Below, piece by piece: positions 1-12,880 of a stretch of 64,000 bases of DNA. Below the pieces are notes generated by a model that saw nothing but the letters and a program-made list of their open reading frames with translations, ran no database searches and was not told where the DNA came from. Positions within the stretch are counted from its first letter, which is position 1; each line of letters begins with the position of its first letter. The translations under genes were made by a program, and so were the position numbers. Source of the DNA: Aristolochia californica. Taxonomy: Eukaryota > Streptophyta > Magnoliopsida > Piperales > Aristolochiaceae. The stretch lies in NCBI GenBank assembly GCA_029961685.1, contig JARWKL010000007.1:9137406-9201405 (forward strand). The letters run 5' to 3'.

Positions 1-3000
1 CTAAAAATTCCCCCGCCTCCCTCATTTGTTTCCTGACGATTGCAAAACATGATATATAAATACAAGAAAGAGTTTAGAATCCCTAAAAATTACAGAAACT
101 TTTTGGAATTATCTCTCTCTATATTTGTACATTTCCATTTTAGATGTATACTTTTTCCATAAATCAAAACTTGAGTTTTCACTTTTCCCTTTAGTTCTCG
201 TAAACAAAAAAGATAAGGCAAACAAATCACTCCAAAATGAAAATTTTAGGGATCATGTATGACAAAAATTTAGAAAAACCACAAATGTTAGCAAAAAAAA
301 TTTATTCACAACCACAAATGAACACAAAAGTTTTGTGAGCCCATTTTTGGAAATTCCACTAGTTCAACCCATATAGCTTGGAATTTTGTAAGAAAGATAT
401 TTCTAATTCATCTTGCACATGTTTTAAAAGTGGATATGCATGCTTAAAACATGTTAAAGATGCAGATGACCTATGGTTCGAAAATTCATTAAATTCTCTA
501 GTTTGGGTGCGGTCGGATATTTACCCGAGCCAAACAAGGCACAATTTTGCCCATTTACAAAAAAAATTGACCTTACAATCATAGATGATTGTAAACTGAT
601 TTATGGGTCAATCATGCATAAAGGGATATTTTTTTTGCAAGAAATGACTTATGGATTTGGTGTCAACACTCGGATAAAAATTCCCCCGCCTCCCCTTTTG
701 TTTCCCGACGATTGCAAAACCTGATATATAAAAACTAGAAAGTGTTTACAATCCCTAAAAGTTACAGTCACTTTTTGGAATTATGTCTCTCTACATTTCT
801 ACTTTTCCATTTTAGATATATACTTTTTCCTTAAATCAAAACTTGAGTTTTCACTTTTCCCATTATCTCTCTTAAACAAAAAAGATAAGGCAAACAGATC
901 ACAAAAAAATAAAAACTTTAGAGTTCATGTATGCAAAAAATTAAGAGAAAGAACAAATGTAAGCAAAAAAAATTTATTCACACACCACAAATGAACACAA
1001 AAGTTTTGATATCCAATTTTCAAAAATTCCACAAGTTGAACTCTGACAGCTAGGAATTTCATAAGAAAGAGATTTCTAATTGATCCTGCATATATTTTAA
1101 ATGTGGATATGCATGCTTGAAACATGTTAAAGATGATCTACGGATCCAAACCTCATTAAATTCTCAAGTTTGGGTGCGGTGGGATATTTACCCGAGCCAA
1201 ACAAGCCATTTTTTTGCCCAATTACAAAAAAGTTGACATAATGATTAATGATTGTAAAGTGATTTATCGGTCAATCATGCGTAACGGGCTATATTTTTGT
1301 AAGAAATGACTTTTGGATTGGGAGTCAACAGTCAGCTAAAATTCTCCCACCTCCCCCTTTGTTTCTTGACAATTACAACCTCTGATATATAAAAATCAGA
1401 AAGAGTTTACAATCCCTAAAAGTTACAAACACTTTTTGGAATTATTTCTCTCTACATTTGTGCGTTTCTATTTTAAATGTATACTTTTTCCTTAAATAAA
1501 ATTTGAGTTTTCACTTTTTCCTTTATCACTCGTAATCAAAAAAGATAAGGCAAACAGATCACAACAAAATGAACATTTTTGAGTTCATGTATGCAAAAAA
1601 TTTAGAACAACAACAAATGTAAGCCAAGAAAATTGATTCACACACCACAAATGAACACAAAAAATTAGATATCCAAGGTTGTCAATTTCAACTTGTTCAA
1701 CCCTGATAGCTTGGGATTTTATAAGAAAGAGATTTCTAATTGATCCTGCACATGTTTTAAATGTGAATATGCATGCTTGAAACATGTTAAAGATGCAAAT
1801 GACCTACAGATCCAAACCTCATTAAATTCTCAAGTTTGGATGCGGTGGGATATTTACCCGAGCCAAACAAGCCATTATTTTGCCCATTGACAAAAAAAAT
1901 ATACATAACATTCATAGATGATAGTAAAGTGATTTATCGGTCAATCATGTGTAACAGGCTATATTTTTGTAAGAAATAACTTATGTATCGGGAGTCAAGA
2001 CTAAGCTAAAAATCCCCCTGTCTCCCCCTTTGTTTCCCTATGATTGCAAAGCATGATATATAAAAACTAGAAAGAGTTTAAAATTACTAAAAGTTACAGA
2101 CATTTTTAGGAATTATCACTCTACATTTTTGCATTTCCATTTTAGATGTATACCTTTTCCTTAAATCAAAACTTGAGTTTTCACTTTTTCCTTTATCTCT
2201 CTTAAACAAAAAAGATAAGGCAAACAAATGACAACAAATTAAAAATTTTAGAGTTCTTGTATGTAAAAAATTTAGAACAACAACAAATATAAGCAAAGAA
2301 AATTTATTCACACACCACAAATGAACACAAACTTGCGATATCCAAGTTTCAAAAATTCCACTAGTTCAACCCTGATAGCTTGGAATTTTATAAGAAAGAG
2401 ATTTCTAATTGATCCTGCACATGATTTAAATGAGGATATGCATGCTTGAAACAAGTTAAAGATGCATATGACCTACGGATCCAAACCCCATTAAATTCTC
2501 TAGTTTGGGTGCGGTGGGATATTTACCCGAGCCAAACAAGCCATTATTTTGCCCATTTACAAAAAAACTGACTTAAAAATCATAGATAATTGTAAAGTCA
2601 TTTATCAGTCAATCATGTGTAACGGGCTATATTTTTGTAAGAAATGACTTATGGATTGGGAGTCAAGACTCGGCTAAAAATTTCCTTGCCTCCCCCTTTT
2701 TTTCCCGATGATCGCAAAGTACGATATATAAAAACTAGAAAGAGTTTTCAATCCCTAAAAGTTATAGACACATTTTAGAATTATCTCACTCTACATTTGT
2801 GCGTTTCCATTTTAGATGTATACCTTTTTCATAAATTAAAACTTGAGTTTTCACTTTTCCCTTTATCTCTCGTAAACAAAAAAGATAAGGCAAAAAAATC
2901 ACAAAAAAATAAAAATTTTAGAGTTCATGTATGCAAAAAATCTAGAACAACAAAAAATGTAAGGAAAGAAAATTTATTCACACACCACAAATGAACACAA

Positions 3001-3380
3001 AAGTTTCGGTATCCAAGATTGGGATTTTCCAATAGTTCAACCCTGATAGTTTGGGATTTTATAACAAAGAGATTTCTAATTGATCATGCACAAGTTTTAA
3101 ATATGGATATGCATGTTTGAAACATGTTAAAGATGCAGGTGACCTACGTATCCAAACCTCATTAAATTCTCAAGGTTGGGTGCGGTGGGATATTTACTCG
3201 AGCCAAACAAGCCATTATTTTGCCCATTTACAAAAAAACTCACTTAAAAATCATAGATGATTGTAAAGTGAGTTATTGGTCAATCATGCGTAATGGGCAA
3301 TATTTTTAAAAGAAATGACTTTTGGATTGGGAGTCAAGACTCAGCTAAAAATTCCCCTGCCTCCCACTTTGTTTCCTGTT
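1..3380 (+). repeat. Monomer block colinear with 47.9-51.2 kb
   Basis: Monomer landmarks lie at 453, 1126, 1786, 2455 and 3126. The block pairs with 47.9-51.2 kb at a nearly constant offset of about 47.89 kb (71 monomers). Shared rare variants include AAATAC before AGAAAGAGTTTAGAATCC near 60 and 47955, GGATTTGGTGTCAAC near 653 and 48547, AGGAATTTCATAAG near 1054 and 48950, GTCAATTTCAACTTGTT near 1681 against the similar form near 49572, and CCAAGATTGGG near 3013 and 50907. The first part also resembles 41.2-42.3 kb. No gene is seen. Confidence 0.85.
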
Positions 3381-5400
3381 GATTGCAAAACCTGATATAT
3401 AAAAACTAGAAAGAAATACTATCCCTAAAAGTTACAGACAATTTTTGAAATTATCTCTCTCTACATATATGTGTTTCCATTGTAAATGTATACCTTTTCC
3501 TTAAATCAAAACCTGAGTTTTCACTTTTCCCTTTATCTCTCTTAAAAAAAAAAAAAAGATAAGGCAAACTGATAACAACAAAATTAAAATTTTAGAGTTC
3601 ATGTATGCAAAAAATTTAGAACAACAACAAATGTAGGCAAAGAAAATTTATTCACACACCACAAATGAGCACAAAATTTTTGATATCCAAATTTCTAAAA
3701 TTCCACTAGTTCATCCCTGATAGCTTGGAATTTTATAAGAAAGAGATTTCTAATTGATCCTGCAGATGATTTAAATGTGGATATGCATTCTTGAAACAAG
3801 TTAAAGATCTAGATGACCTATGGATCGAAACCCCATTAAATTCTAAAGTTTGGGTGCGGTGGGATATTTACCCGATCCAAACAATTTATTATTTTTCCCA
3901 TATACAAAAAACCTGACCTAACAATCATAGATGATATTAAAGTGATTTATCGGTCAATCATGTGTAACGGGCTTTATTTTTGTAAGAAATGACTTATGGA
4001 TTGGGAGTCAAGACTCAGCTAAAAATTCCCTTGCCTCCATCTTTGTTTCCTGACGATAGCAAAGCCTGACATATAAAACTAGTAAGAGTTTACCATCCCT
4101 ATAAGTTACAAACGGATTTTGGAATTTTCTCTCTCTACATTTGTGCGTTTCCATTTTAGATGTTACCTTTTCCTTAAATCAAAACTTGAGTTTTCACTTT
4201 TCCCTTTATCTCACGTAAAGCAAATAGATAAGGCAAACAGATCACAACAAAATGAAAATTTTAGAGTTCCTTTAAGCAAAAAATTTAGAACAACAACTAA
4301 TGTAAGCAAAGAAAATTTATTCACACACCACAAATGAGCACAAAAGTTTTGATATCCAAGTTTCAAAAATTCCACTAGTTCAACCCTGATAGCTTGGAAT
4401 TTTATAAGAAAGAGATTTCTAATTGATCTTGCACATGATTTAAATGTGGATAAGCATGCTTTAAACAAGTTAAAGATGCAAATGACCTACGGATCAAAAC
4501 CCCAATAAATTCTCAAGTTTGGGTGCGGTGGGATATTTACCCAAGCCAAAAAATTTATTATTTTTCCCATTTGCAAAAAACCTGACCTAACATTCATAGA
4601 TGAATGTAAAGTGATTTATCTGTCAATCATGAGTAACGGGCTATATTTTTCTAAGAAATGACTTATGATTGGGAGTCAAGACTCAGCTGAAAATTCCCTT
4701 GCCTCCCCCTTTGTTTCGCGATGATTGCAAAGCCTGACTTATAAAAATTGGAAAGAGTCTACAATCCCTAAAAGTTACAAACAGATTTCTGAAATATCTC
4801 TCTCTAAATTTGTGCGTTTCCATTTTAGATGTTACCTTTTATTTAAATCAAAACTTAAGTTTTCACTTTTCCCTTTATCTCTCGTAAATAAAAAAGATAA
4901 GGCAAACAGATCACATTAAAATGATAGTTTTAGAGTTCATGCATGCAAAAAATTTAGAACAATAACAAATTTAAGTAAAGAAAATTTATTTACACACCAC
5001 AAACGAACACAAAAGTTTTGTTTTACAAGTTTGGGAAATTCCACTAGTTCAACCCTGATAGCTTGGGATTTTATAAGAAAGAGATTTCTAATTGATCCTG
5101 CACATGTTTAAAATGTGGATATGCATGCTTGAAAGATGTAGGTGACCTACGTATCCAAACCTCATTAAATTCTCAAGGTTGGGTGCGGTGGGATATTTAC
5201 CTGAGCCAAACAAGCCATTATTTTGCCCATTTACAAAAAATCTGACTTAACAATCATAGATGATTCTAAAGTGATTTATCAGTCAATCATGCGTAACGAG
5301 CAGTATTTTTGTAACAACTGACATATGGATTCGGAGTCAAGACTAAGCTAAAAATTCCCCTACTTCCCCCTTTGTTTCCCTTCGATTGAAAAGCCAGATA
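3381..5400 (+). repeat. Monomer block of the GTCAAGACTCAGC subfamily
   Basis: Landmarks lie at 3800, 4469 and about 5130, where roughly 10 bp of the landmark are lost. These units read GTCAAGACTCAGC where most of the array reads GTCAACACTCGGC. They also carry AATTTATTATTTTTCCC and GATGTTACCTTTT. The same combination appears at 42.9-44.3 kb, and the GTCAAGACTCAGC form also at 49.9-51.9 kb. The part up to about 3.8 kb matches 51.9-52.3 kb instead, sharing GTTGATTGCAAA and AAAACCTGAG. The block is therefore a mosaic of two related regions. Confidence 0.8.
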
Positions 5401-6600
5401 TATAAAAACTAGGAAGAGTTTACAATCCCTAAAAGTTATAGACACTTTTTGGAATTATTTCTTACTACAATTGAGAGTTTCTATTTTAGATGTTTATCTT
5501 TTCCATAAATCAAAACTTGAGTTTTCACTTTTCTCTTTATCTCTCGAAACAAAAAAGATAGGGCAAATAGATCACAACAAAATGAAAATTTTAGAGTTCA
5601 TGTAAGCTAAAAATTTAGAACAACAACAAATGTAAGAAAAGAAAATTTATTGACACACCACAAATGAACACAAAGGTTTTGATATCCAAGTTTCGGAAAT
5701 TCCACTAGTTCAACCCTAATAGCTTAGAATTTTATAACAAAAGAGATTTCTAATTGATCCTGCACTTGTTTTAAATGTGGATATGCAAGCTCGAAACATG
5801 TTAAAGATGAAGATGACCTACGGATCCAAACCCCATTAAATTCTCAAGTTTGGGTGCGATGGGATATTTACCAGAGCCATACAAGCAATTATTTTGCCCA
5901 TTGACAAAAAAAATTGACCTAACAATCACGGATGATTGTAAAGTCATTTATTGGTACATAATGCATAACGGGCTATATTTTTGTTAGAAAAGACTTATGG
6001 ATTGGGAGTCAACACTCAGCTTGAAATTCCCCCGCCTCCCCATTTGTTTCCCGATGATTGCAAAACCAGATATATAAAAACTAGAAAGAGTTTACAATCC
6101 CTAAAAGTTACAGACACTTTTTGTTATTATCACTCTCTACATTTGTGTGTTTCCACTTTAGATGTATACTTTTTCCTTTATTCAAAACTTGAGTTTTTAC
6201 TTTTCCCTTTATCTCTCGTAAACAAAAAAGATAAGGCAAATAGATCACAACAAAATGAAAATTTTAGAGTTCATGTATGCAAAACATTTAGAACAACAAC
6301 AAATATAGGAAAAAGAAAATTTATTCACACACCACAAATGAACACAAAAGTTTTGATATCCATGTTTAGGATATTACACTAGTTAAACTATGATACGTTG
6401 GAATTTTCTGAGAAAGAGATTTCTAATTGATCCTGCACATGTTTTAAATGTGGATATGCATGGTTGAAATATGTTAAAGATGCAGATGACCTATAGATCC
6501 AAACCTCATAAAATTTTCAAGTTTGGGTGCAGTGGGATATTTACCCATTATTTTACCCATTTACAAAAAAGCGGACCTAACAATCATAGATAATTGTAAA
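5401..6600 (+). repeat. Satellite monomers without a special partner
   Basis: Landmarks lie at 5800 and 6473. The units are ordinary and no distant block stands out as a closer match by eye. Near 6542 a 13-base stretch (GAGCCAAACAAGC) is missing between the TTTACCC and CATTATTTT motifs. No gene is seen. Confidence 0.8.
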
Positions 6601-8100
6601 GTGATTTATGGGTCAATCATGGGTAACGGGATAAATTTTTGTAAGAAATGAGTTTTGGATTAGGAGTCAACACTCAACTAATAATTCCCCCACCACCTCT
6701 TTGTTTCCCGATGATTGAAAAACCTGATATATAAAAACTAAAAAGAGTTTACAATCCCTAAAAGTTACACACACTTTTTAGAATTATCTCTCTCTACATT
6801 TGTTCGGTTCCAATTTAGATGTATACTTTTTCCTTCAATCAAAACTTGAGTTTTAACTTTTCCCTGTGACTCTAGTAAACAAAAAATGTAAGGCAAATAG
6901 ATCACAACAAAATAAAAATTTTAGAGTTCTTGTATGCAAAAAGTTTAGAGCAACAACAAATGTAAGCAAAGAAAATATCTGCACACACCACAAATGAACA
7001 CAAAAGTTTTGATATCCAAGTTTTGGAAATTCCACAAGTTTAACCCCGATTGCTTGAAAATTTATAAGAAAGAGATTTCTAATTAATCCTGCACATGCTT
7101 GAAATGTGGATATGCATGCTTGAAACATTTTAAAGATGCAAATGACCTACGGATCCAAACCTCATTAAATTCTCAAGTCTGGGTGCGGTGGGTTATTTTT
7201 CCGAGCCAAACAAGCCATTATTTTGCCCATTTACAAAAAAATTGTCCTAACAATCATAGATGATTGTAAAGTGATTTATCGGTCAATTATGCGTACATGG
7301 CTATATTTTTTAATGAAATGACTTATGGATTGGGAGTCAACACTCAGCTAAAAGTTCCCCCGCCTCCCCTTTTATTTCCCGATGATTGCAAACCTGATAT
7401 ATAAAAACTAGAAAGAGTTTACAATCCCTAAAATTTACAGACACTTTTTGGAATTATCTCTCTCTACATTTGTGCGTTTCCATTTTAGATGTATACCTTT
7501 TCCTTAAATAAAAACATGAGTTTTCCCTTTTCCTTTTATCTCTCGTAAACAAAAAAGATAAGGCAAACACATCACAACAAAATTAAAATTTTAGAGTTCA
7601 TGTAGGCAAAAAAATTAAGAACAACATAAAATGTAAACAAAGAAAACTTATTCACACAACACAAATGAAAACAAAAGTTTTGATATCCAAATTTGGGAAA
7701 TTCCCCTAGTTCAACCCTGCTATCTTTGAATTTTATAAGAAAGAGATTTCTAATTGATCCTGCACATGTTTTAAATGTGGATATGCATGCTTGAAACTTG
7801 TTAAAGATGCAGATAACCTACGAATCCAAACCTTATCAAAATTCTCAAGTTTCGGTGCGGTGGGATATGTACCTGAGCCAAACAAGCCATTATTTTGCCC
7901 ATTTTAAAAAAACCTGACCTAACAATCATAGATGATATTAAAGTGATTTATCGGTCAATCATGCGTAATCGGCTATATTTTTGTAAGAAATGACTTATGG
8001 ATTGGGAGTCAACACTCGGCTAAAAATTCCCTTACCTCCCCCTTTGTTTCCCCACGATTACAAAACCACATATATAAAAACTAGAAAGTGTTTACAATCC
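6601..8100 (+). repeat. Monomer block colinear with 52.5-54.0 kb
   Basis: Landmarks lie at 7130 and 7800. The block pairs with 52.5-54.0 kb (68 monomers away) through shared rare variants: GGATAAATTTTT followed by GGATTAGGAGTCAAC (6629 and 52512), CATGCTTGAAATGTGG (7094 and 52977), AGTTCATGTAGGCAAAAAA (7594 and 53477), ATCAAAATTCTCAAG (7835 and 53718) and AAAACCACATATATAAAAAC (8061 and 53946). Confidence 0.85.
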
Positions 8101-9320
8101 CTAAAAGTTATAGACACTTTTTGGAATTATCTCTCTCTACATTTGTGTGTTTCCATTTTAGATGTATACTTTTTCCTTAAATCAAAACATGAGTTTTCAC
8201 TTTTTCCTTTATCTCTTGTCATAAAAAATGATAAGGCAAACAGATCACAACAAAACGAAAATTTTAGAGTTCATGTATGCAAAAAATTTAGAACAACAAC
8301 AAATGTTAGCAAAGAAAATTTATTCACACACCACAAATGAACACAAAAGTTTTCATATCTTCGAAAATTCTACTAGTTCAACAATGATAGATTGGAATTT
8401 TATTAGAAAAAGATTTCTAATTGATCCTGCTATAAATGCTAATATGCATGCTTGAAACATGTTAAAGATGCAAACGATGTACGGATCCAAACCTCATTAA
8501 ATTCAAGTTTGGGTTCGGTGGGGTATTTACCCGAGCCAAACAAGTCATTATTTTGCCCATTTACAAAAAAACTTACCTAACAATCATAGATGATTGTAAA
8601 GTGATTTATCGATCAATCATGTATAACGGGTAACATTTTTGTAAAAAATGACTTATGGATTGGGAGTCAACACTCGGCAAAAAATTCCCCCGCCTCCCCC
8701 TTTGTTTCCTGACGATTGCAAAACCTGATATATAAAAATTAGAAAGAGTTTTCAGTCCCTAAAATTTACAGATACTTTTTGGAATTATCTCTCTCTACAT
8801 TTGTCGTACCCATTTTAGATGTATACTTTTTCCTTAAATTAAAATTTTTCACTTTTCTCTTTATCTCGCATAAACAAAAAAGATAAGGCAAACAGATCAC
8901 AACAAAATGAAAATTTTAGAGTTCATGTATGCAAAAATTTAGAACAATAACAAATGGAAGCAAAAAAAATTTATTCACACACCATAAATGAACACAAAAG
9001 TTTTGATATCCAAGTTTAAGAAATTCCACTAGTTCAACCCTGAAAGCTTGGAATTTTATAAAAAAGAGATTTCTAATTGATCCTGCATGTTTTAAATGTG
9101 GATATGCATGCTTGAAACATGTTAAAGATGCAAATTACCTACGGATCCAAACCTCATTAAATTCTCAAGTTTGGGTGCGGAGGGATATTTACCCGAGCCA
9201 AACAAGCCATTATTTTGCCGATTTACTAAAAAGCTGACCTGGCAATAATAGATGATTGTAAAGTGATTTATCAGTCAATCATGCATAACGGGCTATATTT
9301 TTGTAAGAAATGACTTATGG
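8101..9320 (+). repeat. Satellite monomers, ordinary
   Basis: Landmarks lie at 8461 and 9121. Small deletions occur near 8439 (around CCTGC-TATAAATGC) and near 8843 (loss of part of the CTTGAGTTTTCAC segment). No gene is seen. Confidence 0.8.
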
Positions 9321-11130
9321 ATTGGGAGTCTACAATCACCTAACAATTCCACCTCCTCCCCCGTTGTTTCCCAATGATAGCTATTCCTAATATATAAAAA
9401 CTAGAAAGAGTTTAGAATGCCTAAAATTTACAAACACTTTTTGGAATTATCTCTCTCTCCATTTGTACGTTTCCATTTTAGATGCATACTTTTTCCTTAA
9501 ATCAAAACATGAGTTTTCACTTTTCCCTTTATCTCTTGTAAACAAAAAAGACAAGGCAAACAGATCACAACAAAATGAAAATTTTAGAGTTCATGTATGC
9601 AAAAAATTTAGAACAACAACAAATGTAAGCAAAGAAAATTTATTCACACACCACAAATGAACACAAAAGTTTTGATATCCAAGTTTCGGAAGATCTACTA
9701 GTTAGCCCCTGATAGCTTGAATTTTATAAGAAAGAGATTTCTAATTGTTCCTGCATATGTTTTCAATGTGGGTATGCATGCTTGAAACATGTTAAAGATG
9801 CAAATGACCTAGGGATCCAAACCTCATTAAATTCTCAAGTTTGGTTGCAGTGGGATATTTACCCAAGCCATACAAGTCATTATTTTGCCCATTTAAAAAA
9901 AAAAACTGACCCAACAATCATAGATGATTGTAAAGTGATTTATCGGTCAATCATGTGTAACGGGCTACATTTTGGTCATAAATGACGTATAGAGTGGGAG
10001 CCAACACTCAGCTAAAAATTCCCCCACCTCCCCTTTGTTTCCCTACGATTGCAAAACCTGATATATAAAAACTAGAAATAGTTTACAATCCCAAAAAGTT
10101 ACAAATACTTTTTTGAATTGTCTTTCTCTACATTTGAGCATTTCCATTTTGAATGTATACTTTTCCTTAAATCAAGACTTGAGTTTTCACTTTTCCCTTT
10201 ATCTCTCGTAAACAAAAAAGATAAGGCAAACAGATCACAAAAAAATGAAAATTTTAGAGTTCGTGTATGCAAAAAATTTAGAACAACAACAAATGTAAGC
10301 AAAGAAAATTTATTTACACAACACAACTAAAGACAAAAATTTTGATATCCAAGTTTGGGCAATTTCACTAGTTCAACCCTCATAGGTTGGAATTTTATAA
10401 AAAAGAGATTTCTAATTGATCCTGCACATGTTTTAAAATTGGATATACTTTCTTGAAACATGTTAAAGATGGAGATGACCTACGGATCCAAACGTCATTA
10501 AATTCTCAAGTTTTGATGTGGTGGGATATTTACCCGAGGCAAAGAAGCCATTATTTTGCCCATTTACAAAAAAGCTGACCTAACAATCATAGATGATTGT
10601 AAAGTGATTTATCTGTCAATCATGAGTAATGGGCTATATTTTTGTAAGAAATGACTTATGGATTGGGAGTCAACACTCAGCTAAATATTCCCTCGCCTCC
10701 ACCTTTGTTTCCCAACGATTGTAAAACCTTATATATAAAAACTAGAAAGAGCTTACAATCCCTAAAAGTTACAGACAATTTTTGGAATTATCTCTCTCTA
10801 CATTTGTGCGTTTCCATTTTAGATACTTGTTTTTTCCTTAAATCAAAACTTGAGTTTTCACTTTTCCCTTTCTCTCTCGTAAACAAAAAAGATAAGGCAA
10901 ATAGATCACAACAAAATGAAAATTTTGGAGTTCATGTATGCAAAAAATTTAGAACAAAAAAAAATGTAAGAAAAGAAAATTTAATCACACACCACAAATG
11001 AATACACAATTTTTTATATCAAAGTTTGGGAAATTCCACTTGTTGAACCTTGATAGCTTGGAATTTTATAAGAAAGAGATTTCTAATTTATCCTGCACAT
11101 GTTTTAAATTTGGATATGCAAGCTTGAAAC
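9321..11130 (+). repeat. Monomer block colinear with 57.9-59.5 kb (and partly 54.5-55.6 kb)
   Basis: Landmarks lie at 9791 and 10462. Four markers occur in a fixed order: A = AGTCTACAATCA (9328), X = CTACTAGTTA (9696), B = GGGAGCCAACACTC (9996) and K = TTTGGGCAATTTCACTAG (10354). A-X-B-K recurs at 54.56-55.60 kb, and X-B-K at 58.24-58.92 kb. The match to 58-59.5 kb continues with GTTTTGATGTGGTGGGA (10509 and 59063), GAGGCAAAGAAGCC (near 10537 and 59091) and CAGCTAAATATTCC (10678 and 59238). Confidence 0.85.
10651..11001 (+). other. Recurring 116-codon open frame of the monomer (not accepted as a gene)
   Basis: The frame starts at the ATG of ATGACTTATGGATTGGG and runs through the C-rich tract (read as PPPP), the TATATAAAA motif and the A-rich stretch, stopping in CACAAATGA. 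It is open to full length in only a few units (7990, 10651, 63013; a 133-codon variant at 5981 uses TTG). Most units carry only its last 65 codons or less, broken by indels. It overlaps the opposite-strand frame of the same monomer. No family is recognised and coding is unlikely. Confidence 0.12.
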
Positions 11131-12880
11131 ATGTTAAAGATGCAAGTTTGGGTGCGGTGAGATATTTACCCTAGCCAAACAAGCCATTGTTTTGCGCATT
11201 TACTAAAAAGCTGACCTAATAATCATAGATGATTGTAAAGTGATTTAACGGTCAATCATGCGTCACAGGCTATATTTTTCTAAGAAATGACTTATGAATT
11301 GGGAATCAACATTCAGCTAAAAATTTCCCCACCTCCCCCTTTGTTTCCCGACTATTGCAAAACCTGATATATAAAAACTAGAAAGATTTTACAATCCCTA
11401 AAATTTACATACACTTTTTGGAATTATCTCTCTCTACATTTGTGCGTTTTCATTTTAGATGTATACTTTTTCCTTAAATTAAAACTTGAGTTTTCAGTTT
11501 CCCTCTTATCTCTTGTAAACAAAAAAGATAAGGTAAGCAGATCACAACAAAATGAAAATTTTAGAGTTCAAGTATGCAAAAAATTTAGAACAACAAAAAA
11601 TTTAAGCAAAAAATATTTATTCACTCACCACAAATGAACACAAAAGTTTTGATATCCAAGTTTTTGAAATTCCACTAGTTCAACCCTGATAGCTTTGAAT
11701 TTTATAAGAAAGAGGTTTCTAATTGATCCGGCACATGTTTAATATGTGGATGTGCGTGCTTGAAACATGTTAAAGATGCAGATGACCTACGGATTCAGAC
11801 CTCATTAAATTCTCAAGTTTGCGTGCGGTGGGATATTTACTTCAGCCAAACAAGCCATTATTTTGCCCATTCACAAAAAACCTGACCTAACAATCATAGC
11901 TGATTGTAAAGTGATTTATCGGTCAATCATGCGTAAAGGGCTATATTTTTCTAAGTAATGACTTATGGATTGGAAGTCAACACTCTGCTAAAAATTCCTC
12001 CGCCACCTCCTTAGTTGGCCGATGATTAGAAAACCTGATATATTAAAACTAGAAAGAGTTTACAATCCCTAAAAGTTACAGACATGATTTGGAATTATCT
12101 CTCTCCACATTTGTGCATTTCCTTTTTAGAAGTATAATTTTTCCTTAAATCAAAACTTGAGTCTTCACTTTCCCTTTTCTCTGTCGTAAACAAAAAAGAT
12201 AAGGCAAACAAATCACAAAAAAATGAAAATTTTAGAGTTCATATGTGCAAAAAATTTGGAACAACAACTAATGTAAGAAAAAAAAAATTTATTCACATTG
12301 CACAAATGAACACAAAAGTTTTGATATCCAAAATTTGGGAAATTCCACTAGTTCAGCCCTGATAGCTAGGAGTTTTATAAGAAAGAGATTTCTAATTGAT
12401 CATGCACATGCTTTAAATGTGGATGTGCATGCTTCAAACAAGTTCAAGATGCAGATGACCTACGGATCCAAACCTCATTAAATTCTCAAGTGTGCATGTG
12501 GTGGGATATTTACCCGAGCCAAAATAGCCATTATTTTGTCCTTTTACAAAAACGCTGACCTAATAATCATAGATGATTGTAAAGTGATTTATCAGTCAAT
12601 CATGCATAACGGGCTATATATTTGTAAGAAATTACTTATGGATTGGGAGTCAACACTCGGCTAAAAATTCCTCTGCCTCTCCCATTGTTTCCCGATGATT
12701 GCAGAACCATATTTATAAAAACTAGAAAGAGTTTAGAATCCCTAAATGTTACAGACACTTTTTGGAATTACCTTTCTCTACATTTGTACTTTTCCATTTT
12801 AGATGTATACTTTTCCCTTCAATAAAAACTTGAGTTTTCACGTTTCCTATTATCTCTCGGAAAAAAAAAAGATAAGGAAA
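11131..12880 (+). repeat. Satellite monomers, one with an internal deletion
   Basis: Landmarks lie at 11133, 11769 and 12442. At about 11142 the GATGCA landmark runs straight into CAAGTTTGGGTGCGG, skipping about 34 bp that normally contain the GGATCC site. The next landmark interval is correspondingly short (636 bp). GACTATTG near 11350 is shared with 59.75 kb, suggesting the left-right duplication continues faintly here. Confidence 0.8.
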
